NCBI GenBank assembly: GCA_025991245.1
Contig: BQMJ01000069.1
Location: 1 to 64,000 of the forward strand
Source: Galdieria partita
Taxonomy: Eukaryota > Rhodophyta > Bangiophyceae > Galdieriales > Galdieriaceae
Length of the DNA: 64,000 nt
Direction: 5' to 3'
Shown: positions 13,140 to 22,982 of the stretch, piece after piece
How positions within the stretch are numbered: position 1 is the stretch's first letter
Layout of the letters: each line of letters starts with the position of its first letter
The notes under the pieces: generated by a model
The model's input: the letters and a program-made list of their open reading frames with translations, nothing else
Told to the model about the DNA's origin: nothing
Database searches by the model: none
Program-made: the position numbers and the translations under genes

Positions 13140-13560
13140 TCATAAACTGACAAATAAAGGAACTGGTTGTTTGAAGAATACAAGAATCAACTCCGAATGT
13201 ACTTCGAGTGCTACAAAAGACCTTGATGAGTGTGACACAAAAGAAGATTCACAACAGCAATTCACAAGACTTTACTTTGTAGTATACTTGGACTTGAAAA
13301 ACCAAGTTACACTACAAGACTGTATAGGGAACTGGGGTTCAAGCTTAAAAAACAATTGGGAACTTTTTATACCGACTTTTCTTCTTATAGTACTCTACAT
13401 AGTAAAAAAGCCTATAAAGTCACCAGAAAATGAAGAGCAACCGTTTTCAACAAGGATCCAGGTTGAGGTATGTACAACATGAACTTGGACTAAAGACCAA
13501 TACTTTTCAAGCTTTATGGAGCTCAAGTTTCAAGTCTCTGAAAGTTTACGACCAATACTA
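13140..13560. repeat. Dispersed subtelomeric repeat, copy 2
   Basis: Partner of the copy at 11080-11480, in the same orientation and about 2.05 kb away. It contains an open frame of about 110 residues with a hydrophobic stretch, but the frame has no ATG at its start and is not preserved in copy 1. I treat it as repeat DNA, not a gene. Confidence 0.6.
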
Positions 13561-16500
13561 GCAGGTCTTGGATGACAAAGTTTGGTCTCGAAGAGTTTCA
13601 CGTTGAAACCCACTGCTTAATTCTTTAGGCATTATTGTCGAAATTTATCGTTTGCTTGGAGGCAGTATATTCCATTGAAGCGGAATTATTTTACTTTGTT
13701 CGAATCTTGAATCTTTACATATCACAATGCTACTCTCCAACAAAATAAATTAAGTAAATACGTAGTTTCTTTTGTGCTTCTATTCTATGCTTGAATTGTT
13801 ATTTTGATTCAAAATTCATCTGTCTATGGTTACAATTCTACTATATCTGTATCCGTTCGGGCAAGTATATCGAACGAATTTGAGTCGAAACCTATTTATA
13901 AGGATGTTTCAAATCCATTTTACATAGAAAAACGTTTTAAATTGTCGATTGCCAAATTCATTCGAGTCGAATCATTTCTGTAAGCTCCAAGTATACTATA
14001 GTTATTTCCCGTTGATGACATTAAAATGGCTATGACGAAGATAATGATGGCTATTACACTGGTAGTCTTCTTGAATTCCTTAAAAAATGAACTTTGAGTT
14101 TTGGTTGAAACATTTTAAGTCTCTTTTTATCTATTCTCAACAGGGTTCAACTTAAAATCACTTTGTAGGCTTCTCAATATGTACTCTTATAACTTTCTTG
14201 TTCAATTTTTATTTTTTAAGAATGATTGAATTCAGAGATTCATTCGTCAGATAGGCTATTTTGTTATATATTAAAAAGCAGTTGATTCTTTGTTCCTTCT
14301 TTTGTAGTACTACTGTCTTTCTTCCTTCTGTGTTTAGAAATAAAGTTGGATTGTAGTTTGAATTCCATTCTTTCTCAGTGGCTTCTCCTTGTATAGTATG
14401 ATGATCTCTATTGGGCAATCTCTTGGCCTTTTTTGTTGTTACTTTTGCCACTTTTCACCATTCGAGGAGTGAAAATGAATCTATTCTCTTTCTGTTCTAT
14501 ACACTCTTACACACTGCCAACGTTTCAAATTTTTACTAAAAAAATTTTCAAACGAGAAAAGTTTCAATGACACGTGAAAAAGAATGAAAAGATAACAGTT
14601 CATTGAAGGTCTCTTGAGTATAAAAGGTTCTAAAAACAAATAACTTTCTTTATAATTCTTGATCTTTCAAACAATGTTTATCAATCAACAGATTAATTCA
14701 AGTAAACTCTTTTTGAGTAGTAACTAATTGAACGAGTCATATTCGCCTTTCCTTTACCATGTTCATTTCTTTGCATACAATCTATGCATATCTTGAATAT
14801 CGATAAAAGAACTGAAATGAAAAGATAAAGCATGTGTGATTGACCAAACTCATTGAATGGTGTTGGCAAATTCGGATTCAAACTATATGCCAAAGCAGCT
14901 GTAGAACTGGAATGTTCACTAAACTTGATGTATCCGTGGACAATTTTATTTATTTCATCTCATTCACTCAATCCTTACCTAGACAACTTGTTTCGAATAC
15001 AACATTTAAGATCTCGGCACTTTATCAATTCAACATATGCTGATCTACCTTATCTTAGTGACCAAGGTTTGTCGAGAATATTTCTTCCTATGCTTTGTTT
15101 TGAAAATTCTTTGGATATTTATCAAACGATCTATTTAGTTTGCTTTTATGTTTACTCAAGTTTCAATAAAATAAATCTTTTCATAATTGTGTATATACAA
15201 CTCTCTCAGGTTAAAAAGGGGCCGACAATGTTACTATTATAGAAATATCCTCTTTAGCACTATTCTTATCTGTAGAACAAAGAATACTAAATGCTACGGT
15301 AATTCTTTCCAAAAAGCTCCCTCTTCCCAACAGTAGTAAATCATCTGCCCTGACAAAGCTTTTCCAGAATTTCGTTCCTTTTTTCCAATTCTGGCTTTGA
15401 ATTGACCAGATTAACTCTTGGTCGTTCATCCTTGAGCTGTAGCCCTTGCCGTCTCGCTATGTTTACAAACCCAACTTAACATCAACAAAGAGGAAAACTT
15501 TTCTAAAATGTAGCTCTTCTTCAAAGGAAGGACTTTTCCCTGTCTTTGAACAAAATCTTTTATACAATTTGAGAAATTAGTGAAGAGCAATGCTTTCTTT
15601 TTCAAAAACATCCTTTTCTACAATATGGCCCTGTGGTTGCATAGATTGCACTTCAGTAACTTGCTAACATATCTAACTGGTTCCATAGATGCTTTTCATT
15701 GGAATGGTTTTTTCAAGTATCTACTGATTGAAGTCGATAATAGAACTCACTCTGCTTTGAGTACGCAAAAGTTCGTAGTTGATTACTTATTTATATAGAT
15801 TTGAAAGCATTCTTGATGAGTAAAAAAAGAAACTGGCAATGTTTCTATGATATTTGTGTCCATCATGTCTTATTGTGGTACTAGAATAAAAAGTGTCCGC
15901 TGGTTGCCTAAACTTTGTTGTACAAAGTAACAAGATAATGTATGACCCTGATCCTTTGCTCAAAAATAAATTTCACTCTTGAAGAATGGTATGAACAAAT
16001 GTTCGGAAATTCTGGCTTCAAATGTGCTTCTGCTACTCTTGTGCAATTGGAATGGAAAGACGGATAGACCTGAGTATACATTCAAAATAACGCAAGAGTG
16101 TGTCATGTGTTGAATAGAATCTTTACAAATCCTTGCTGTGTTTGAACATGGATACCAATATTTTCTTTTTACTTCAACTTCTGGACATCGAAACCCTCGA
16201 ATACCGCTTTCCAAGAAAATGATAGAACTATTCACTAACTCTTATTTTCTCATCGAAGTGACGTGAAATTCTTTCTACACATGTTTTATCGTCCTTTAAG
16301 TGATTGCAACAACTTTTTTCTCCATTTGTAGAATAGAGTTGACGATAAAACTACTTGTTAGTTTAGTAGCGTTCTACAAGTCATTCCTTAAAAAATTTTC
16401 ATAGATCTGTCTTACTTCTTATTGAAAGTTATAATAATATCTTGATATTAGAATTTCTAAAGTGGAGTTCTTTATGTCAATGGCAAGTGAAGTTCAAAAC

Positions 16501-16690
16501 AACCAGTCCGTCCTTTGTCAAAGCTACAGATCACAGGAAAGTGAGATTCACTTAGCTAAAAGCCCTAAACTAGAAATTTGCTAGTTACCATTCTATATGT
16601 GTATTTATTCCTGTTCCAAGAGCTCGACTTCTTAATTGTAGCAAATAGAAACTTATACGTGTTCAAGTCTGCAAAGAACTAAGATGAAAC
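13561..16690. other. Inner subtelomere, no gene recognised
   Basis: About 3.1 kb with scattered short open frames on both strands, the longest 129 residues at 14853-15242 and 91 residues at 15960-16235. None shows a known motif or a convincing splice structure. A block at 14214-14260 echoes 5785-5830. The first clear gene is the formamidase at 16850. Confidence 0.4.
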
Positions 16691-16700
16691 GAGAAATCTC

Positions 16701-16762
16701 CAACCGCAGCCCACGGGATCGTCAAATCTCGGCGGTTAGGATCTGGCGGTTGTGGCGGTTAG
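16701..16762. promoter_or_regulatory. Four AACCG (MYB-core) motifs upstream of formamidase
   Basis: CAACCGC at 16701-16707, GGCGGTTAG at 16731-16739, GGCGGTTG at 16745-16752 and GGCGGTTAG at 16754-16762. They lie 88-149 bases upstream of the formamidase ATG. R2R3-MYB proteins bind AACNG-type cores. In the related alga Cyanidioschyzon merolae the R2R3-MYB protein CmMYB1 activates nitrogen assimilation genes. That these are its sites here is inference. The same motif family recurs before the other nitrogen genes in this window. Confidence 0.6.
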
Positions 16763-16849
16763 AAAGGGCATGGCATTTGAAAAGAGCAAATCGAATCCGA
16801 AACAAGTCATTTCTAGATTATCATTCAACTAAATTTGATTCAACAAAGT

Positions 16850-18217
16850 ATGAACACTAGAGAACGGATACCAAACATCTTTCCAGTTGATCCTAATTTA
16901 CCGCCAACACAGCAGTTAAAGCCTCTACACAATAGATGGCATCCTGAAATTCCACCAGTTGCACAAGTTAAGGTGAATTCAGTCTTTCGAGTAGATATGA
17001 TTGATTTTACTGGTGGCCAAATAAAAAATGATGATAGTGCAGAAGATGTAAAGTCTATTAATATCAATAAGAATCATCACTTGTCTGGCCCCTTTAGTGT
17101 TTGTGATGAAAAGGAGGAACCAGCAAAACCAGGAGACCTTCTCGTAGTAGAATTGTGCGATCTTGGCGCCCTTCCAGGTCATGAGTGGGGTTATACTGGG
17201 ATATTTGATCGAGAAAATGGCGGTGGTTTCCTTGCAGATCATTTCCCAAATGCAGCAAAGGCTATTTGGGATCTCGAAGGAGTTTACGCTTCTTCTCGCC
17301 ACATACCAGGAGTAAGATTTGCTGGAAATATTCATCCAGGTCTTATCGGAACAGCTCCAAGTAAGGAGCTGTTAGGCATATGGAACGAAAGGGAACGGAA
17401 ATTGTTGGAGGAAGGTCCAGAGAAAATTACACTTTCCTCCGTGTTGCATCATCGTCCTATGGCTATGCTACCGGAACCGAAAGAAGCTCTACTAGGCACA
17501 ATAAGTCCTAAGAGCGCAGAGTTTCAGAGGATTGCAAAGGAAGCTGCACGTACCATTCCTGGAAGAGAAAATGGTGGAAATTGTGACATAAAGAATTTGA
17601 CAAGAGGAAGCAGAATTTATCTGCCTGTATTTGTTGAAGGTGCCAACTTTTCTATTGGCGATCTTCATTTTAGTCAAGGTGATGGCGAGGTATCTTTCTG
17701 CGGTGCAATTGAAATGTCAGGATTTGCTATTATGCGTTGCCAAATAATTCGAAACGGAATGGATAAGTACCTCACTCCTATGGGACCAACCAAACTCCAT
17801 GTCAATCCTATCTTTGAGGTCGGGCCATTGGAACCAAGATATTCTGAGTTCTTAGTGTTTGAAGGTGTGTCCGTGGACGAATATGGAAAGCAGTATTATA
17901 TGGACGCATCGGTTGCATATAAAAGAGCTGTCCTCAATTGCATCTATTATTTTACAAAATTTGGGTATACTCCAGAACAAGTATACCTTTTGATGAGCTG
18001 CTGTCCATGTGAAGGAAGAATTTCCGGTATTGTTGATGTTCCTAATGCATGTGCCACTTTAGCTGTTCCTACAGCCATCTTTGATATGGATATCCGTCCG
18101 AAAGTCCCCACGCAACATGTCCATGTTAAAGTGAGACAGGTGTCTTTACCACAGTGCACTTACGATGGGAAGCTGCCTACATTTCCTAGAATACAGCGTC
18201 CGACATTTAGTGATTGA
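16850..18217 (+). CDS. Formamidase (FmdA/AmdA family)
   Basis: 455-residue single-exon protein of the acetamidase/formamidase family, which hydrolyses formamide (and short amides) to ammonia and formate. Family landmarks are GDLLVVELCDLGALPGHEWG near residue 100, the Gly-rich GIFDRENGGGFL, RFAGNIHPGLIGTAP, the ENGGNCDIKNLTRGSRIYLP core near residue 245 with NFSIGDLHFSQGDGE after it, and the late segment YLLMSCCPCEGRISGIVDVP. The length and the HEWGYTGIF region fit the long formamidase branch known from fungi and bacteria. The open frame extends five codons upstream to a TTG; the first ATG is used here. It is the outermost gene before the subtelomere and has four MYB-core motifs just upstream, so induction by nitrogen shortage is likely. 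Horizontal origin is possible but cannot be judged without a phylogeny. Confidence 0.9.
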   Translation: MNTRERIPNIFPVDPNLPPTQQLKPLHNRWHPEIPPVAQVKVNSVFRVDMIDFTGGQIKNDDSAEDVKSININKNHHLSGPFSVCDEKEEPAKPGDLLVVELCDLGALPGHEWGYTGIFDRENGGGFLADHFPNAAKAIWDLEGVYASSRHIPGVRFAGNIHPGLIGTAPSKELLGIWNERERKLLEEGPEKITLSSVLHHRPMAMLPEPKEALLGTISPKSAEFQRIAKEAARTIPGRENGGNCDIKNLTRGSRIYLPVFVEGANFSIGDLHFSQGDGEVSFCGAIEMSGFAIMRCQIIRNGMDKYLTPMGPTKLHVNPIFEVGPLEPRYSEFLVFEGVSVDEYGKQYYMDASVAYKRAVLNCIYYFTKFGYTPEQVYLLMSCCPCEGRISGIVDVPNACATLAVPTAIFDMDIRPKVPTQHVHVKVRQVSLPQCTYDGKLPTFPRIQRPTFSD

Positions 18218-18607
18218 TCTCTTTGGCAGGCGTTAATAAAATTTGGATTCTATTGTGTTTCTCTATACCCCTGCTCTATTTGTTCTGAAAGTCTTCTATG
18301 CAGTGCGTGCCTTTTGCGAACAAGGGTACTCCAGTGTTTTTGGCATAGCAATATTGCACTTCTCTACTTCAAGCAAGTATTCTTTTTCAAGTAAACAATC
18401 AAAATTGACTCAGTTCTATCTAACTCAGTGGAAGAGGTGTTAGACCAGTCACTTATCATATAGGAAACACAAATTTATTTTAGAAAACAACATCGAATCA
18501 CAAAGAAATTTCGAAACGAGATTAGCTCCCGTGGACGGACTGGATAATTGTAAAATAGGACATTAGAAGGAAAAGCCACCAACTCAGACAGTATAGAAGT
18601 GAAAGTG

Positions 18608-20719
18608 TCACAGTTTCCCAGTACCTTCTAGTTTGTTTTCTTCCAACATAACATCTATAGGAAGTTCGGAATGTTTCTCATCGACATTTTTAGAATCAAT
18701 GTCATATATCTTCTTCACATTTGATTCTTGTGAAGAATCTACTTCAGATTCAATGTGTTTCCCGGTTGGTTTATATTTGCCTAGAGTGAGAATAGTCAAA
18801 AGTACGTTTCGCGACTCCCAGAGAGGTAAGAATATGATAGTTACAGCTGCAGCAGTTCCCCAAATAATAGACAATACCGCCCAAAAAGTGAAATAACTCT
18901 TTGAAAAGACACCAGCTGGAATCGCTAAGACTGGCCATATGATAATAATCAGAACTGTAAATCCAAAAGCCAGTGAATACGTCCAGACTCGAGCCCGTCT
19001 TAGATCTTCTCGTAGCTTTGTATCTTTTTGCATCTTTTCAACTTCGTTATCTTTCTCGACTACTTTAATCTGCTGTAAATCTTTCCAATCAAAGTTTTGG
19101 GGACTAATAATGGCAGACATGCTACAAATAATTCCAGATATGCAAATAGAAACTAGATTTCCCGCAAGCATAGGATAATTTTCACCTAAACTGTCTACCG
19201 AAACTTTCCCATATAACCCTTTGGCAACTGAAAGCCAAGTCATCACAGCTAAAAGCACTGAAGTAATGGAACCTCCAATTGCTCCCCATGATGGTACATT
19301 CCTCCATGTCAATACGAAAGCCACTGGAAACACTGCGGCACCGATAATGATACCCATAAACAAGTAAACCCAATTCAGATTTAATCCTATGTGGTGTAGA
19401 ACGATACCAAAGACGCCCATTGTTAACCCAAATACAATGATTACTATTCGAGAAACTCGTATAATTTGTTTGCCGGTTGCTTCAGGACATATGTACGTTC
19501 GATATATGTCATAAGAACAAAGAGTGCTGACAGCAACTAGTTCCCTTGAACCAGCAGATGTCACGGCGAGAAAGAGCATGATAGTCATGAGAACTGCGCC
19601 TCCCTTTCCCATCATTTGATAGGCCACTGCAGGTGGTACTAAGCCAGAACCTGCTTCTTGGGAAGTAACTGGCAAGTCTAAAGCAAGGCACCCCAAACCT
19701 AGAGATGTAGATAGCGTAAATGGAATGGAAAACCAGCAGATGCCTGCAAGTAGGTATCCCTTCCAAGATTCATTTGGCTTGGCAGCAATCGCGCTTAACC
19801 AATAAGACTGATCCACGAAGACAGTACCAAAGTTACCAATGATGTTAATAACTCCAAATATCAAACCGCCTCGGCTTAGAATTGTCAGGATCGATCCATC
19901 CTTATTTCCTGAAATGGGAAGCACCTTTGAAACTTCAGTAAGATTGTCATATACCTTCGACGGACTACCCAAAAGAGGATACGTTGCGTATATCAGATAA
20001 GAGAAGATGCAAAGGACAATGTAAATGATACAAGTATGGATATAATCTGCTAAAAAGGTAGCCTTTAAACCTCCATGCAGCGTAAATACTATAATGCCAA
20101 GTGGAATGAGAAAAGATGCAAGGTCGATATTCATGCCAGTTAAAGCGGCAATAACTGCGGAACCACCCAATAGTAACATTGAAGTCACTATTATATTTGT
20201 GCAGAAAGCAAAACCGAGAAACACAAAATGAGCATTTCTTCCCCAACGCACTCGAATTATTTCTAAAAAGCTGTGACATGATGGGGATTTTCTTTTCAAC
20301 TCCACGGCCAACACACTAAACAGGAATATCTGAAGAGTGGCCCCAGCAGCGTACCAGAATGGACCACTAACTCCATACTCATATGCAACGTTAGAGCTTT
20401 GAAGAAGTGTGGCAGCCCAAGTCCAAGCAGATATCACCACTGAAGCAATAAACCCTTTTTTCAAATTTCTTCCTGCAGTATTGAAATGTTCAGAATTAAT
20501 GACAAATCCCGCTAGTTTGACATCTAGCCACACAAGAAATGATGTCAAGACAGTAAAGAAAAATCCGAATCCGAGAACAATTCCGTAACCGGCGCCAATG
20601 GGAAGAATGGACTGACTGGTAAAGAACTGTGTAACATTTTGATACTGTGGAAGGTTGAATATATTTGAGCAGTACTCGCCTCCCTGGCTAACAGGTACGC
20701 CATTACAGTTTTGAACCAT
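18608..20719 (-). CDS. DUR3: Urea/H+ symporter of the DUR3 family
   Basis: 703-residue sodium:solute-symporter-fold protein that takes up urea with protons across the plasma membrane. About 15 hydrophobic segments are seen. Typical DUR3 features are the N-terminal cysteine-containing exoplasmic segment (VQNCNGVPVSQGGEYC), GFIASVVISAWTWAATLLQS near residue 90, FTLHGGLKATFLADYIHT and FVDQSYWLSAIAAKP. The tail is long, charged and cytoplasmic. The open frame runs 30 codons further upstream from a TTG, but those residues do not look like the family and overlap the motif-rich promoter, so the ATG at 20719 is preferred. It is convergent with formamidase and divergent from the RING gene. With the neighbouring formamidase, permease and agmatine deiminase it forms a nitrogen-scavenging island. 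Confidence 0.93.
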   Translation of the reverse strand: MVQNCNGVPVSQGGEYCSNIFNLPQYQNVTQFFTSQSILPIGAGYGIVLGFGFFFTVLTSFLVWLDVKLAGFVINSEHFNTAGRNLKKGFIASVVISAWTWAATLLQSSNVAYEYGVSGPFWYAAGATLQIFLFSVLAVELKRKSPSCHSFLEIIRVRWGRNAHFVFLGFAFCTNIIVTSMLLLGGSAVIAALTGMNIDLASFLIPLGIIVFTLHGGLKATFLADYIHTCIIYIVLCIFSYLIYATYPLLGSPSKVYDNLTEVSKVLPISGNKDGSILTILSRGGLIFGVINIIGNFGTVFVDQSYWLSAIAAKPNESWKGYLLAGICWFSIPFTLSTSLGLGCLALDLPVTSQEAGSGLVPPAVAYQMMGKGGAVLMTIMLFLAVTSAGSRELVAVSTLCSYDIYRTYICPEATGKQIIRVSRIVIIVFGLTMGVFGIVLHHIGLNLNWVYLFMGIIIGAAVFPVAFVLTWRNVPSWGAIGGSITSVLLAVMTWLSVAKGLYGKVSVDSLGENYPMLAGNLVSICISGIICSMSAIISPQNFDWKDLQQIKVVEKDNEVEKMQKDTKLREDLRRARVWTYSLAFGFTVLIIIIWPVLAIPAGVFSKSYFTFWAVLSIIWGTAAAVTIIFLPLWESRNVLLTILTLGKYKPTGKHIESEVDSSQESNVKKIYDIDSKNVDEKHSELPIDVMLEENKLEGTGKL

Positions 20720-20780
20720 GCTTGACAACAAAAGATTAAATTCAAAGAATTCTTCAGTCTTTAATGCATTCTTGCTTAGC

Positions 20781-20827
20781 CAACCGCTCGATTTCAGTTC
20801 ACTTGTCAACCGCCCAGAGTCCGTTAG
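20781..20827. promoter_or_regulatory. MYB-core motifs in the DUR3/RING divergent promoter
   Basis: CAACCGC at 20781-20787 and CAACCGCCC at 20807-20815, followed by CCGTTAG at 20821-20827. With the DUR3 start at 20719 these sites are 62-108 bases upstream of that gene; they are also 115-161 bases upstream of the divergent RING gene. They are the same motif as before formamidase and in the permease/agmatine deiminase promoter. Binding by an R2R3-MYB regulator is inference. Confidence 0.55.
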
Positions 20828-20941
20828 ATTGGGATCTCAATGATTCCATTGAATCAGATTAGAAGGCACGTCCCTCCATTACTTCTGATTCTTGGGGCAA
20901 ATTTAGAAACTTTAGAGATCAACAACTAGCGAGTACAAGTA

Positions 20942-22078
20942 ATGAAGAGAGAGATTTCTTCTACTTTCAGCTCGGATACCTGCTCCATTTGTTGGGATCT
21001 TCCAGCAGAGGTAGAGCTTAAACCATGCAACCATAGAGTCATTTGTAGAAAATGTTTATGCCTTTTGGATGATAGAAAGTGTCCAATATGCAGAGTGCAG
21101 ATAGCAGAAGTTTATATCAAGCTAGTTGATAATGCTTACAGCAAAGAATCGTTTGGTAGTGCACTCAATAAGACACAGGAGGAAGATTGCAACTATCCTT
21201 CTGCAGAGGATTTAAAGGAGGCTAAAGACCTAAAATATCCGTCTTCTACGGCTTCAGAGAAAACATTAAAGAAACCACACAGTGCAATATTCCCAACAGA
21301 AACATACATCTTCTCACTGGAGTCTATAATAAAGAGCAGAAGAGTAAATGAAGACCTAGTTAAGAGGCAAGTATATCAGGTTGTGTTAACGGGCTCCGAG
21401 GGCTTAGATCTGAAGTCTCTTTATTACGAACTACGGAAACTCTTTCCACCCAAACATGACTTAGAGATACTTCCCAATTTTTTGCGGCTGCCTGATCACT
21501 TGGTGGAAGCACATGTCCATGATGGATACACCCATGGGTTTGGAAGCAAAAAAGATGTAACCAAGATAAAGTTTGAGAGTTTAGTAGACACTTGGCAGTC
21601 GGCAGAGCGCTATCTTCCAAACATACAAGTTGGTTTGTTTCCCGTAAACCTTCAGCATCTGTCAATTTGGGAGCTTCTCTGTACCTATCGTTCCAAGTTG
21701 GAAGGTATTTTTGATGTGGTAGTGTTATGCTGCGATGCACTCAATCAAAGATCATTTGAAGAGTTGTTGAGCTTAGATGAGCTACTGAGAAATCGCTATG
21801 CTCCAGGAAAAGGAAGAATATGGGTAATTCTTAATTCTCTTGCAATGCAGAATTCAGGAAATTCATTATCATTTGAAAACGTAGAAACGGCATTTTATCT
21901 TATTCCTATGAATCAGAGGCCTGTTGACTTGCTTTTCATGCAGCCAAAGTCCCTACGCAACTTTTGGCACAGAGAGTTAATGCAGAGAATTGTACTTCAT
22001 GCTAGGAGCTATCGAAAGCTTACAAGAATCAATTCAATAACTGACAATGACAAACATAGAACTTGTTGTTGCATGTAA
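20942..22078 (+). CDS. RING-finger protein with degenerate Ras-like domain and CaaX end
   Basis: 378-residue single-exon protein. Residues 15-52 form a C3HC4 RING (CSICWDLPAEVELKPCNHRV, then CRKCLCLL and CPICRV), so an E3 ubiquitin-ligase role is likely. From about residue 140 the chain resembles a small GTPase: VYQVVLTGSEGLDLKSLYYE recalls strand 1 and a broken P-loop, and FDVVVLCCDALNQRSFEELL matches the Ras/Rab FDVTNRESFENL strand and helix. The NKxD motif is not intact (VILNSLAMQN). The last four residues are CCCM, a CaaX box ending in Met that predicts farnesylation. The RING is firm; the pseudo-GTPase reading is inference. It shares a 222-base divergent promoter with DUR3, so it could act on nitrogen transporters. 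Confidence 0.8.
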   Translation: MKREISSTFSSDTCSICWDLPAEVELKPCNHRVICRKCLCLLDDRKCPICRVQIAEVYIKLVDNAYSKESFGSALNKTQEEDCNYPSAEDLKEAKDLKYPSSTASEKTLKKPHSAIFPTETYIFSLESIIKSRRVNEDLVKRQVYQVVLTGSEGLDLKSLYYELRKLFPPKHDLEILPNFLRLPDHLVEAHVHDGYTHGFGSKKDVTKIKFESLVDTWQSAERYLPNIQVGLFPVNLQHLSIWELLCTYRSKLEGIFDVVVLCCDALNQRSFEELLSLDELLRNRYAPGKGRIWVILNSLAMQNSGNSLSFENVETAFYLIPMNQRPVDLLFMQPKSLRNFWHRELMQRIVLHARSYRKLTRINSITDNDKHRTCCCM

Positions 22079-22982
22079 ATGTGGAAACACCATACTATCT
22101 GCAATAAATTGAGATGGCAAGGGTGTATCGATCTTCCAGATTGTTTGTGATCAAGAGTCAAGTCTTCAGCGAGACTAGAAATTGCCCTCACCTTGATTTT
22201 GCAAACGCTATAGAAGTTGAAGACGCAAGCAATTCTAGCTAACTGGCATATTCAAAATATGTCTGCCGAGGAGGAGGTTGCAATTATTGAAATGTCTATT
22301 CAAAAATATGACTAACCAAGAGTTGTGCCAATTTCAAGCCTCATGAAAGGGCCAAAATTTAGTTAGAAAAGGCAGTAAAGGACGAGATAAACTCAGTAAA
22401 CGGTCTCGATCTAGCTGTATTTTTCCAAGATTTCATTGATATATAGAAACAAACCCCTTTTGATTTTGTCAAGAGTAGGTCGAATAGCTCTAGAGTCCTT
22501 CTTGTTTCCTATCCAGGACAGAGATCATCCTTTGCTATATAGAATTTAGAGCACACTGCAATCTGAGGAGTTCTTGGAGAGATTTGGTGTAGGATTTGTT
22601 ACTCACAAGCTTTGTTCGTAAAAATATATATGCTTCTTGTCAAATCTATAGATCGACTGCATAGTTGGAATGCTGTTGGAATTGCGAACGTGCGCCGTAT
22701 ATCACTTGATGAGAATTACTTTTTAAATTCGTTTTAGTAACTATTTCGGGTATTTCGGAAATCACGTAGTTGTTCATGATTTCTTAGAAACTCTTTTTCT
22801 TGAAGTAAGAATGCGCTCGAAATGGAGACTTTTGCTTTCTTATTATAGATCCTTTGATGATAATGAGGATTTTATTTTAAACATGAGAATGTATCAGAAA
22901 CGTTCACAATAGATGAAAGCTACTCTATCATTTGGATTTATATGCGACATGAGCTTCATTGTGCACGCTGTATCAGGATATA
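22079..22982. other. Intergenic region, possible decayed coding fragment
   Basis: About 900 bases between the convergent ends of the RING gene and the amino-acid permease. An ATG at 22260 opens a short run starting MSAEEEVAIIEMSIQKYD before a stop, with no good splice route onward. It may be a relic or chance. Otherwise nothing is seen. Confidence 0.3.

Noticed and set aside
13123-13482. Open frame of 119 codons in repeat copy 2
   Set aside because: No ATG at the start and no shared frame with copy 1, so treated as repeat DNA.
14853-15242. Open frame of 129 codons
   Set aside because: Protein-like hydrophobic runs but no motif, no splice partners and overlapping open frames of equal quality; chance is more likely.
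18608-20809. Longer DUR3 starting at TTG 20809
   Set aside because: The extra 30 residues do not resemble the family and cover the motif-rich promoter; ATG 20719 is preferred.
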